Shown: one piece after another, positions 24,796 to 31,095 of the stretch
Numbering within the stretch: the stretch's first letter is position 1
Layout of the letters: the number at the start of each line of letters is the position of its first letter
DNA from: Prochlorococcus sp. AG-402-K14
Lineage (GTDB): Bacteria; Cyanobacteriota; Cyanobacteriia; PCC-6307; Cyanobiaceae
DNA: 33,860 bases
Assembly: GCA_003216815.1 (NCBI GenBank)
Contig: QCIG01000017.1
Location: 1 to 33,860 of the forward strand
Direction of reading: 5' to 3'
Program-made: the position numbers and the translations under genes
The notes under the pieces: generated by a model
The model's database searches: none
Told to the model about the DNA's origin: nothing
The model's input: only the letters and a program-made list of their open reading frames with translations

Positions 24796-24919
24796 AGTAG
24801 AGGTAATTGTTGTCTTAGTTGTCTTTTCATCAGGAATGGACTGTAGATGGGATATTCATAAGCCAGTGCGCAAGCATTATCGATTTGGTGATTAAACTAG
24901 GTAAGCACTATCAAATCAG

Positions 24920-25015
24920 ATGAACAGTATGTCTAAAGTTATTGCAATCGGTATCGTTGCAATTTTTGTCCTTTCTGCTTTTGCGGGATTGTTCGGAACT
25001 CTTTTATCAACCTAA
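24920..25015 (+). CDS. 31-aa single-pass membrane peptide, copy 1
   Basis: MNSMSKVIAIGIVAIFVLSA followed by FAGLFGTLLST. A short polar start and one hydrophobic helix covering nearly the whole peptide. A second copy at 30989-31084 has the same length and the same FVLSAFAGLFG core with many other positions changed, and it too is followed by a related (decayed) downstream frame. Conserved length and core in two diverged copies support real coding. First gene of a run of seven tiny plus-strand genes. Function unknown; small picocyanobacterial membrane peptides can be accessory subunits, but nothing here points to a complex. Confidence 0.65.
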   Translation: MNSMSKVIAIGIVAIFVLSAFAGLFGTLLST

Positions 25016-25026
25016 TCAATCTCCTC

Positions 25027-25200
25027 ATGATTTATAAAATCATTAGACATGATAAACAATCTGACGACATTACTCAGCAAGCTTTTAACAGCTATGACGA
25101 GGCATACGATCTATTAGAAGAAATTTATTCTGATGTTTGTTGTTCTGATGCTGATTATGGGGATCGTCCCTATTATGAAATTATTGAGGTAGAGGTATGA
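25027..25200 (+). CDS. 57-aa acidic soluble protein
   Basis: Starts at ATG 25027, 11 nt after the membrane peptide. The sequence is acidic and Tyr-rich, with a Cys-Cys pair (YSDVCCSDADYGDRPYYEII, residues 34-53). The segment TQQAFNSYDEAYDLLEEIY (16-34) looks helical. A decayed relative at 31096-31175 keeps the equivalent of that helix (THQLFDNYDEAYLVL) after a second copy of the membrane peptide, so the pair was duplicated together. The stop overlaps the next ATG by 4 nt (ATGA), indicating translational coupling. I do not recognise the family. Confidence 0.65.
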   Translation: MIYKIIRHDKQSDDITQQAFNSYDEAYDLLEEIYSDVCCSDADYGDRPYYEIIEVEV

Positions 25201-25337
25201 AACTGATAGAAAAGCATAAGCAATTAATTACCTGGTATCAAAAGAAGCTTGGCTTGAGTGATTATGAATTACTTTGGCTTGTCTTTTGCAAAGGAGTTTT
25301 TGTGGCTTTAGTAATAGAAAGATTGATTGTTCACTAA
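25197..25337 (+). CDS. 46-aa small membrane-associated protein
   Basis: The ATG at 25197 overlaps the previous stop. A basic N-terminal half (MKLIEKHKQLITWYQKKLGL) is followed by a hydrophobic stretch (ELLWLVFCKGVFVALVIERL, residues 24-43). The shape suggests a small protein with a C-terminal membrane helix. The stop codon TAA is directly followed by the ATG of the next gene, so it belongs to the same transcript. No family recognised. Confidence 0.6.
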   Translation: MKLIEKHKQLITWYQKKLGLSDYELLWLVFCKGVFVALVIERLIVH

Positions 25338-25544
25338 ATGTTTGATCAAGACGCTCTATTGGAATATCTGAGTTCACCTGAGGGGATTAATAAAATTATT
25401 GTAGGGATTATTATAGTCGGAGCTATTAATGCAATCTTCATTACCTATAGCGTTAGGAGTACTTATGGCGCTTTAAAAAAAGAAAAAGATCGCCTAATGA
25501 CGCAACAAGAAAAGATCGATAAACTATCACCTAAAAAGGAATAG
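25338..25544 (+). CDS. 68-aa one-pass membrane protein
   Basis: ATG 25338 directly follows the previous TAA. Residues 1-18 are polar (MFDQDALLEYLSSPEGINK). A strongly hydrophobic helix spans about 19-39 (IIVGIIIVGAINAIFITYSV), and the tail (residues 45-68) is highly charged, rich in Lys/Glu, and likely helical. Topology would put the charged tail in the cytoplasm by the positive-inside rule. Coupled spacing places it in the small-gene operon. Function unknown. Confidence 0.65.
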   Translation: MFDQDALLEYLSSPEGINKIIVGIIIVGAINAIFITYSVRSTYGALKKEKDRLMTQQEKIDKLSPKKE

Positions 25545-25549
25545 CATAG

Positions 25550-25627
25550 ATGCCTCTTTTAAGACTATGGAGAAGAACAGCAAGAGGTAGGCGTCTCAAT
25601 ATTAAACGTGTCATTTTATTTCCCTAA
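25550..25627 (+). CDS. 25-aa arginine-rich peptide
   Basis: MPLLRLWRRTARGRRLNIKR then VILFP, beginning 5 nt after the previous stop. Nine of 25 residues are Arg or Lys. A frame this short could be chance, but tight spacing inside a run of coupled genes and the strong composition bias make it worth recording. No known match. Confidence 0.35.
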   Translation: MPLLRLWRRTARGRRLNIKRVILFP

Positions 25628-25642
25628 TCATTTATTTCGCCT

Positions 25643-25741
25643 ATGTTTTTATTGATAGCTTTATGCTTTTGTTTATGGTTTAATTTGTGGTCTGGTTGTT
25701 GTATAACTGGATTGGAAAAGGAGATTCTGGTGATGAACTAA
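25643..25741 (+). CDS. 32-aa hydrophobic peptide
   Basis: MFLLIALCFCLWFNLWSGCC followed by ITGLEKEILVMN: a hydrophobic N-terminus with four Cys and a short acidic tail. It starts 15 nt after the arginine-rich peptide and ends overlapping an ATG at 25741. It could be a membrane peptide, or chance in AT-rich DNA. Support comes only from position within the small-gene run. Confidence 0.35.
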   Translation: MFLLIALCFCLWFNLWSGCCITGLEKEILVMN

Positions 25742-25763
25742 TGAGATTGATAGAAATGAAAAA

Positions 25764-25928
25764 ATGAAGATAATCTTGTTGATTGCTATTCTTTGTGGTC
25801 TTACATTCCCAAATGTGCGTATAACTCTTGCAGCTTTGTTAGAAGGTACCTCTAATTATCTATATGATTCAGCCAGGAAGAAAAAGACTTTTATTCCTTA
25901 TTGGATTAAGAAAGTTATAAATGACTAA
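25764..25928 (+). CDS. 54-aa small protein with N-terminal hydrophobic segment
   Basis: ATG 25764 to TAA 25926-25928. A hydrophobic start (MKIILLIAILCGLTFPNVRI) resembles a signal or anchor. A middle part (LAALLEGTSNYLYD) and a basic C-terminus (ARKKKTFIPYWIKKVIND) follow. I associate this 'MK-hydrophobic-P-VR' pattern with a small protein seen in several picocyanobacteria, from memory only. It is the last gene of the plus-strand run and overlaps the end of the minus-strand frame at 25925 by 3 nt. Confidence 0.6.
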   Translation: MKIILLIAILCGLTFPNVRITLAALLEGTSNYLYDSARKKKTFIPYWIKKVIND

Positions 25929-26155
25929 TCACTTTTCCTCTGATTGTCATATTTATGTTGAACTTCATCTATAGTTAGTTCAATTCCTTTCTGCTTTTTA
26001 TAAACCTGTTGATAATCCTTCTTGCAGTAGTTGACAACATGCTCAAGGTAATTGTCTGTTTCAACTTCACATTTGGCTCTCTCGAGTATGTAGAACTTGA
26101 TCTCATCTAATATCAGCTCTGCTTTTTTTATTATCTCTTGTATGGAATCATCTAA
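25925..26155 (-). pseudogene. Minus-strand frame without a usable start codon
   Basis: The frame ending at TAG 25925-25927 reads LDDSIQEIIKKAELILDEIK, then a Cys-containing, charged helical sequence ending HKYDNQRKSD, about 76 residues of convincing protein-like text. The frame is open back to 26248 but contains no ATG, GTG or TTG anywhere before the conserved-looking part. The first codon I list (TTA at 26155-26153) is where a start would be expected. Either the start was lost, or a rare start (ATA/ATT/CTG) is used. Its 5' end overlaps the start of the divergent gene at 26142. No family recognised. Confidence 0.4.
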
Positions 26156-26306
26156 GTGGAAACCTTCAGAAGAAGAACGGGAAGTAATGGAATCAGTTTG
26201 GATGCAAGTTAAAGGTGCATGCGAGAAATTAAAAGAAGAGACAAATGCTCAAAATGAGCACATCAGAAAAATGCTTAAAGAAATGGCTGATCGTTATTAC
26301 TCATGA
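26142..26306 (+). CDS. 54-aa soluble helical protein
   Basis: I chose ATG 26142 (MESSKWKPSEEEREVMESVW) rather than the upstream ATG at 26097, because the extra 15 residues are hydrophobic, unlike the rest, and antisense to the neighbouring frame. The protein is strongly charged and predicted helical throughout (KGACEKLKEETNAQNEHIRK), with possible coiled-coil heptads. No signal or membrane segment. It precedes arfB by 49 nt on the same strand and may be co-transcribed. Function unknown. Confidence 0.6.
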   Translation: MESSKWKPSEEEREVMESVWMQVKGACEKLKEETNAQNEHIRKMLKEMADRYYS

Positions 26307-26355
26307 TGAATATTGAAGGCTCTAAAAATTATGAAGGCAAAGATCAAGAAGTCAA

Positions 26356-26778
26356 ATGAATCTAAAGATCAATACTAGGCTTGAAATACCAGTCAACGAA
26401 ATACAATGGAGATTCTCTAGGTCATCAGGAGCAGGTGGACAGAACGTCAATAAAACAGATAGTCGAGTTGAAATAGTATTTAACGTATCTGAATCAAAAA
26501 CTTTAACTTCATATCAGAAGCATAGAATATCAATTCAGGATGAAGTTAAGCTAAGTAATGGTTGTATTTGTATAGCTGTTCAGGATAAGAGAACTCAATA
26601 TCAAAACAGACAATTGGCTTTAAGTAGACTTGCTTCAATTTTACGAGAGCTCTTACAGCCACCGCCTAAGCAGAGAAGGGAGACAAAACCAACACGCTCA
26701 TCTCAAAAGAAGAGGGTTGAATCAAAGAAGAAACGAGGTGAATTAAAGAAGACCAGACAATCACAAATAGATTATTGA
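26356..26778 (+). CDS. arfB: Peptidyl-tRNA hydrolase ArfB (ribosome rescue)
   Basis: A 140-aa class I release-factor-like protein. The RF1 domain holds the catalytic GGQ at 27-29 within RSSGAGGQNVNKTDSRVEI. The C-terminal tail from about residue 100 is rich in Lys, Arg and Gln (KQRRETKPTRSSQKKRVESK). ArfB (YaeJ) frees ribosomes stalled without a stop codon: the basic tail enters the empty mRNA channel and GGQ hydrolyses the peptidyl-tRNA. Length and tail match ArfB rather than true RF1/RF2, which are over 320 aa. It lies in the accessory island, which is unusual for a translation-quality factor. Confidence 0.92.
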   Translation: MNLKINTRLEIPVNEIQWRFSRSSGAGGQNVNKTDSRVEIVFNVSESKTLTSYQKHRISIQDEVKLSNGCICIAVQDKRTQYQNRQLALSRLASILRELLQPPPKQRRETKPTRSSQKKRVESKKKRGELKKTRQSQIDY

Positions 26779-26792
26779 ACGTGTCATCTTAT

Positions 26793-27287
26793 TTACTCAA
26801 AAAGTCGATTAAATTCTTTTTTTATCGTTTTATATTGCAGAGTGAAATCATTCATTAAATCGTTTACATCATTTCTTAAAATTATTCCATATTTAGCATA
26901 AAATTCTTCAACTTTCTCTTTACTAGATTCATAAACAATTGACTCAAGCATCCCTGGTGTAAACCTCTCGATCCAATACCCTGATAAACAATAAATTTTG
27001 GTAGGCATAAAACTGAATAATACAGATTCATCAGAAGTTTTATATTGATCAATTATTCTCTTTGTTAAATCACCTCTAGAATTATCTATTCTGACCGATG
27101 CTAATGCTTTGGAGATAATCTTAATTTCACCAGAAACGTTTTTTCTATTTTCTAGAGAATTTCTAATAAGTATCTTTTCAAGTGAAAAGCAGTAATCAAA
27201 AGGTTTTGTATTTTCTTTCTCTGTTGGGTAGATTGAACCAATTAAACCAATCAAGAAAAAAGAAGATACTAATATTTTTTTAAACAT
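26793..27287 (-). CDS. Exported protein of unknown function
   Basis: A 164-aa protein with an N-terminal signal peptide (MFKKILVSSFFLIGLIGSIY, cleavage around residue 20-23). The mature part is charged, with two Cys (FDYCFSLEKIL and KIYCLSGYWIERF) that could form a disulfide in the periplasm, and a helical C-terminus. It converges on arfB with 14 nt between stops. I do not recognise the family. Upstream (27288-27388) is AT-rich with no other gene. Confidence 0.65.
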   Translation of the reverse strand: MFKKILVSSFFLIGLIGSIYPTEKENTKPFDYCFSLEKILIRNSLENRKNVSGEIKIISKALASVRIDNSRGDLTKRIIDQYKTSDESVLFSFMPTKIYCLSGYWIERFTPGMLESIVYESSKEKVEEFYAKYGIILRNDVNDLMNDFTLQYKTIKKEFNRLFE

Positions 27288-27388
27288 GAATGGTGATTGG
27301 TTTTAAAAATATTTTAATTGAGGTCTACATTAATTATATAGGCTGTCTTTATTGTGGGGGCTTAAAGGATTCCTTACGTGTCAGAGGT

Positions 27389-27670
27389 TTATGCCGCCTC
27401 GGGACACCATCCAATCTTTCTCTCGAGTCGCTGCATCCAACATCGACACTTTGAAGTCAGATGATCTCCATGAGGAATAAGACGTTGATGGAGATGACAA
27501 GTAAGAATTGTTCTGCAATGCCTGTCGCAGCAATAATTGAAATGTTGACATGTCATGCAAACGCTAGCTGAAAGTGTGTGTTTAAAAGTGCCTTCTTCGA
27601 GATAGTCCCACTCCTCTGCTGAGGTGTAACACTTCTGGGGTAAACCTTTTTGGGTGCGATACGGAGACAT
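27389..27670 (-). CDS. Cysteine/histidine-rich small protein, probably metal-binding
   Basis: A 93-aa protein from ATG 27670. After a variable 30-residue start, CMTCQHFNYCC (about 38-48), CRTILTCHLHQRLIPHGDHL and TSKCRCW provide at least nine Cys and several His spaced as CxxCxHF...C...C..C.LHQ.LI..GDHLT..C..W. This is typical of a zinc- or iron-sulfur-binding fold. I have a sense that related CxxCxHF...HQ.LI.xGEHLT proteins occur across marine picocyanobacteria, unverified. No signal peptide. Function unknown. A 219-nt frame overlapping its start on the same strand (27553-27771) is taken as spurious. Confidence 0.7.
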   Translation of the reverse strand: MSPYRTQKGLPQKCYTSAEEWDYLEEGTFKHTLSASVCMTCQHFNYCCDRHCRTILTCHLHQRLIPHGDHLTSKCRCWMQRLERKIGWCPEAA

Positions 27671-28030
27671 TGCCTTAATTCAACAGGTTCTGCTACCACT
27701 GACTCCCATTCTGATGCACGAAAAACGGCGTAGGGTGAGGACGTTAGGACCATGCTTCTATAGCAGTACACATGTACTAGCAGTGGTAAGTAGGCGTTGT
27801 CAAGTATTAATTAAGTGTTTTTGCAGTATTTTGTTGCTTAATTTAGTTGTCAATAGTTTTAGCCATTAATCATATGATCTTTTGGTTTAGTATTTGTTGC
27901 TTTGGATTTATCAGAATAGATTCGTATCTATTTATTTTCTTACCAATTCATTTTAGACTTTCCTCTTTGGACAGTGCTGTATTTCCTGAGATTTGTTTCT
28001 ACTTTATCTTGGGTAGAGCACCTGGTTTTA
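27671..28030. other. Intergenic region, nothing convincing
   Basis: About 360 nt between the cysteine-rich gene and the 196-aa membrane protein gene. There is a small perfect hairpin AGTACA-CA-TGTACT at 27765-27778, with no T-run. A plus-strand frame at 27847-28068 is Phe/Ile-rich and runs into the opposite gene; I do not accept it. No RNA gene seen. Confidence 0.4.
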
Positions 28031-28621
28031 TTAGAAAGAGAAAAAGTCTTCTTTTTGTCTTGCGTTAACCTGTAAAAAATTATTATTTTTGGAACCATCG
28101 TTAGTTGAGAATAACGGATCAAGATAACTGATCCTTTTTATTTGAGTTTGAGTTGATGATTTCATCTTAGCCATTGATAATAATGATTTTTTAGTTTTAT
28201 TTTCTGTCTTGATATTCATCTGACTAGTGTCCACTCGTTTATATGAAGTTGGGACAGATTGGTGGTTCCTTAAAAGACTTGTTCCCCCTATTGTTAATAC
28301 AACTAAGCTACCAATCCCCCAACATTGTGAAGGTCGCAAGAAATTTAGCTTTTTAATGCTTGGCTTTTCTGATTGTGCATGATGCACTCTTGCCGATTCA
28401 AGAGCTAATTGACCTTCTAGCTTTCCTGTGACTAATTCAAGATTTGAACTATTGTCTATTTCTTCAACGAAAACCTGATTGGTTTGATGGTCTAGGATGT
28501 TGTTCAAGAAATAACCTATTAATGCAAAGACAATTAGTAGAGAGAGTATCAATATTGCATCTGTAGGGATAGAAATTGTACTAACGTCTGTCAACTGAAG
28601 CTCAGTGATTCCAGGGGACAT
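28031..28621 (-). CDS. Hypothetical protein with two membrane segments
   Basis: A 196-aa protein from ATG 28621. The first hydrophobic helix lies at about 21-45 (TDAILILSLLIVFALIGYFL). A polar segment with a possible helix follows (45-95), then a second hydrophobic stretch at about 100-118 (WGIGSLVVLTIGGTSLL) and a basic, Ser/Thr/Asn-rich C-terminal tail that looks disordered. No known domain. Upstream, TATATATA on the minus strand 10-20 nt before the ATG could be part of its promoter. Confidence 0.6.
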   Translation of the reverse strand: MSPGITELQLTDVSTISIPTDAILILSLLIVFALIGYFLNNILDHQTNQVFVEEIDNSSNLELVTGKLEGQLALESARVHHAQSEKPSIKKLNFLRPSQCWGIGSLVVLTIGGTSLLRNHQSVPTSYKRVDTSQMNIKTENKTKKSLLSMAKMKSSTQTQIKRISYLDPLFSTNDGSKNNNFLQVNARQKEDFFSF

Positions 28622-28838
28622 TTAAAATCTACAACTGTATATATAAAACCATCTCTAAAAAATACGGCTAGATTTCTTTACTTATTTATTTAATTTAAAT
28701 GCATTTTGAAACTCGTTATACTATTTGAATATTCAAATATCGTCATAACTGAAATCACATTCATTATTGGCCTCACACTCATTGCAGGTTGTATAGACAA
28801 ACCGCCAACAAATATTAGTTTTTTGCAGTTATTGAACA
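28622..28838. other. Intergenic, probable promoter of the 196-aa gene
   Basis: AT-rich, with stops in all frames. It contains TATATATA around 28635, oriented for the minus-strand gene. No other feature recognised. Confidence 0.35.
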
Positions 28839-29026
28839 ATTGGAGGTACTTATAGTTCAAGTAATTCAACCACAGGAGAATTTCTTAGAGGTGGACTTGC
28901 TGCTGCACTATTAAAAAAGATGCCTATGCCTGGTTTATGCCTTTAGGCGGCGTTTTTGGTATAGCAACCAACCTTGATTTTACAACTCATCAAATTAGGA
29001 ATTTTCCTAATTCAGACCTTCTGTGA
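28839..29026 (+). pseudogene. Coding remnant with a -1 shift at A_AAA_AAG
   Basis: From 28839 one frame reads IGGTYSSSNSTTGEFLRGGL then AAALLKK. At 28919 protein-like text continues in the -1 frame as DAYAWFMPLGGVFGIATNLD and on to TGA 29024-29026. The joint is an A6-G tract (28913-28919) in the zero-frame arrangement A AAA AAG. A one-base deletion in a longer A-run restores the frame and is the simplest account. The same heptamer is also the best known slippery site for programmed -1 frameshifting. Upstream of 28839 the frame hits TGA at once, so there is no start. Most likely a gene fragment of unknown family. Confidence 0.4.
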
Positions 29027-29081
29027 AATTGATTAGAAAAGGTAAAGCAGAACACTCCTTAACGAATTGTTCTGTAAGTAA

Positions 29082-29123
29082 AGAGAGGGACTCAAGGTCG
29101 CTGAAGCATCAGGGTCCCTTTCT
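29082..29123. ncRNA. Strong 12-bp hairpin, possible structured RNA
   Basis: AGAGAGGGACTC (29082-29093) pairs with GGGTCCCTTTCT (29112-29123), 12 pairs including two G-T wobbles, around an 18-nt loop. GC content of the stem is high for this DNA. There is no long T-run. The sequence GAGGGACTCAA in the 5' arm recurs at 29232-29242 in the next structured element, suggesting one transcript with alternative pairing, or two related RNAs. Confidence 0.35.
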
Positions 29124-29202
29124 GAATGGGAGTAGTAAGAGTTAATACTCTGGTGTTTTTACTGTTAGTTTTAATCATGCTAATAAGTTATTAATAAATT
29201 AG

Positions 29203-29240
29203 GAGTCGACGCACTTCCTGAGGTCTGGAGTGAGGGACTC
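29203..29240. ncRNA. Nested hairpin sharing GAGGGACTCAA
   Basis: GAGTC (29203-29207) pairs with GACTC (29236-29240). Inside it CACTTC (29212-29217) pairs with GGAGTG (29227-29232). This gives a two-part stem with small internal loops. It lies in a gene-free stretch just after the 29082-29123 hairpin and before the convergent 47-aa gene. A regulatory RNA or RNA 3' end is possible; no promoter was identified. Confidence 0.3.
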
Positions 29241-29282
29241 AAAGGGGGCAATCCAAATCTTTCCTCTTCTTAATGTAATTTT

Positions 29283-29426
29283 TTATTTTATCAATACCTT
29301 TCTATTAACTACTCTGCAAAAGGGATTTCTTGATTTTGCGATCTTATCCGCATCCTCAAATTTATCTACATGAACTATTTCTTTGATAACCACCCCTCCA
29401 ATAAAACAAGAAACTTCAACTTTCAT
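29283..29426 (-). CDS. 47-aa small protein with a strong ribosome-binding site
   Basis: ATG 29426 to TAA 29283, reading MKVEVSCFIGGVVIKEIVHV then DKFEDADKIAKSRNPFCRVV and a short basic end. An unusually good Shine-Dalgarno sequence, GGAGGAGG (29433-29440), lies 6 nt before the ATG, which is strong support because such sites are rare here. Alternating hydrophobic residues suggest a small beta-alpha-beta fold with two Cys. No known function. Confidence 0.65.
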   Translation of the reverse strand: MKVEVSCFIGGVVIKEIVHVDKFEDADKIAKSRNPFCRVVNRKVLIK

Positions 29427-29828
29427 CCTTGACCTCCTCCAAGTTGGGAATGAAGAGCTCATCTTTACTTGATATGTTTATGAAAACTCATTCTTGTACT
29501 TCAAGCAATAGAGCATCAAATCAATGATTATGCTTCATAGATTCTTTTTGAGGTTTTTGCTTGATACAACACTGTGGTCACATTAATCCAGCTGCTAAAA
29601 AGCCCTCATATGTCGTCAATTTATAGAGTTTACAGATATAACTAGAGAATCTTGTAATTAACCTTTCATAGTCAGCTTGGAAGGCTGTATCCTTTCAAAA
29701 TAGCTATTACGGCTTTCAATATTTATCTGAAAAATATTAAAGTTTTTTATCAAGTTTCCTTGTCATTTAGATGATGAGATTTATTTAGTAGTTAAAATAA
29801 AATTTTTTATTTGATTGATATTAAGTAA
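29427..29828. other. Intergenic region before the methyltransferase gene
   Basis: About 400 nt. It contains the Shine-Dalgarno of the 47-aa gene and a short minus-strand frame (29521-29619) that reads like protein across one TGA. The rest is AT-rich, without clear hairpins, and should hold the methyltransferase promoter. Confidence 0.4.
29433..29440 (-). promoter_or_regulatory. Shine-Dalgarno site GGAGGAGG
   Basis: On the minus strand GGAGGAGG precedes ATG 29426 with a 6-nt spacer. It decides the start and is the main evidence that this small frame is translated. Confidence 0.75.
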
Positions 29829-30542
29829 ATGAATTACTTTAAGGATTTTGTAGAGAATACAGATCACAGGAAGTTATGTAAATGGATACATTATTTTGAA
29901 GTATATGAAAGAGAGTTATCACATTTAAGAGATAAAGATATCTCATTTCTAGAGATAGGTGTCTATAAAGGTGGATCTATTCCTATGTGGAAAGGCTTTT
30001 TCAAAAAAGCTTCCAATCTTATTTTTATAGATATTGAAGAGAGCTGTTCAGCATTACAAGAGAATGGTACAAACGTGTTAATTGGTGATCAATCAGATGA
30101 AACCTTTTTATCTAAAGTCATTCAAGACTATGGTCCTTTTGATGTTGTCATAGATGATGGTAGTCATTTATGTAGTCATCAGATTATTTCATTTGAAAAA
30201 CTTTGGCCTGCATTAACAGATAATGGAATTTATATCGTCGAAGACACGCATTCTAGTTATTGGCCTGGCTTCGGAGGAGGATATAGGAATGAATCAAGTT
30301 TTATTGAATATTCGAAAAGATTAGTTGATAAAATGCATTCTTGGTGGACTGATCAAGATGATGTATTTCCTTATGACCCTTTTGGTCAAAAAATTAATGG
30401 AGTAAGATTTTATGATTCAATGGTTGTCCTGACTAAGCGAGCAGATAGGGAAAGACCTATTGAGATAGAGGTTGCTAATGGAAAAATCGCTGCAAGCAGG
30501 AATGCATTTGAATTGAGAGGAAGAAAATCAATTTTTAAGTAG
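29829..30542 (+). CDS. Class I SAM-dependent methyltransferase
   Basis: A 237-aa enzyme with a Rossmann fold: motif I FLEIGVYKGGSIPMW (residues 40-54; acidic E42 and G44), the strand ending IFIDIEES that should bind the SAM ribose, and the catalytic or metal-site region FDVVIDDGSHLCSHQ (104-118). VEDTHSSYWPGFGGGY follows. This pattern resembles sugar O-methyltransferases of the macrocin/rhamnosyl type (MycE/CmcI-like), often Mg-dependent. A role in modifying cell-surface glycan fits an accessory island but is inference. ATG 29829 has no obvious ribosome-binding site. Monocistronic in appearance. Confidence 0.82.
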   Translation: MNYFKDFVENTDHRKLCKWIHYFEVYERELSHLRDKDISFLEIGVYKGGSIPMWKGFFKKASNLIFIDIEESCSALQENGTNVLIGDQSDETFLSKVIQDYGPFDVVIDDGSHLCSHQIISFEKLWPALTDNGIYIVEDTHSSYWPGFGGGYRNESSFIEYSKRLVDKMHSWWTDQDDVFPYDPFGQKINGVRFYDSMVVLTKRADRERPIEIEVANGKIAASRNAFELRGRKSIFK

Positions 30543-30565
30543 ATATTTATTCTTTGTTGATGCAA

Positions 30566-30662
30566 TCACGTATATCTCATCACTTTCATTTTTCCAGACA
30601 ACTCTATAAATTCTGCTGATCCCAAAAATGATTGAGCAACCCCTCTTTTAGCGTTTTCCCCT
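30566..30662 (-). pseudogene. DUF4214 gene fragment
   Basis: On the minus strand the frame reads GENAKRGVAQSFLGSAEFIE then LSGKMK and stops at TGA 30566-30568. The segment RGVAQSFLGSAEFIE matches RRVVAQSFLGSTEFAE of the DUF4214 gene at 20453-21742. No larger frame surrounds it, so it is a short relic of a third family member. It lies next to a second copy of the 31-aa membrane peptide, matching the layout of the intact cassette region. Confidence 0.6.
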
Positions 30663-30745
30663 TAACTACATTGATCAATTTATGACATTAGTTAATGAGC
30701 ATTACATAATTTTGTTTCGTTAGAAGCGCTAAACTATGTATCTAA

Positions 30746-30970
30746 GTGAAGGATTATTTAATAACGGCAATGCTTGTGTTTCTTGGAACTATTCAATATG
30801 AGATGGATGCTAAATACCAACAAAACTCAATGCTGACAGATCTTTTTACTGAGCATAAGTTTTTGGGCTGGGCTGGACTACTTTTGATTTTTCTTACTAT
30901 CTGCGTGATATTGTTTTTTCAAGTGCTCTCCTGGGAAGAAGAAGATCAAGAAAGAAATAGAATTAAGTAA
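30746..30970 (+). CDS. 74-aa protein with two membrane segments
   Basis: GTG 30746 is the first start; ATG 30770 is possible but would remove part of the first helix. Hydrophobic segments lie at about 4-16 (YLITAMLVFLGTI) and 42-62 (WAGLLLIFLTICVILFFQVL). The C-terminus is highly charged (SWEEEDQERNRIK). Unknown family. It precedes the 31-aa membrane peptide by 18 nt on the same strand and is likely co-transcribed. Confidence 0.6.
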   Translation: MKDYLITAMLVFLGTIQYEMDAKYQQNSMLTDLFTEHKFLGWAGLLLIFLTICVILFFQVLSWEEEDQERNRIK

Positions 30971-30988
30971 CCAACTAGCTCTTTAGTC

Positions 30989-31084
30989 ATGAATAAGATT
31001 TCCAGATGGATAGCATTTATTATAGTGACACTCTTTGTTCTTTCTGCTTTTGCAGGATTGTTCGGATCACTTTTGTCTAGCTAA
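30989..31084 (+). CDS. 31-aa single-pass membrane peptide, copy 2
   Basis: MNKISRWIAFIIVTLFVLSA then FAGLFGSLLSS. Same length as the peptide at 24920-25015, identical in FVLSAFAGLFG and similar elsewhere; the two nucleotide sequences differ at many positions, so the peptide has been kept under selection. One hydrophobic helix with a basic start. Function unknown. Confidence 0.65.
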   Translation: MNKISRWIAFIIVTLFVLSAFAGLFGSLLSS

Positions 31085-31095
31085 TCCATCTTTTC

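Noticed and set aside
26303-26359. 18-aa frame overlapping the arfB start codon
   Set aside because: The overlap is neat but the frame is too short, with no duplicate or ribosome-binding site to support it.
27553-27771. Minus-strand 72-aa frame overlapping the Cys-rich gene
   Set aside because: The overlapping frame with the regular Cys/His pattern is far more convincing; this one has no motif.
27847-28068. Plus-strand 73-aa Phe/Ile-rich frame
   Set aside because: Composition is typical of AT-rich noncoding DNA and it overlaps the end of the opposite 196-aa gene.
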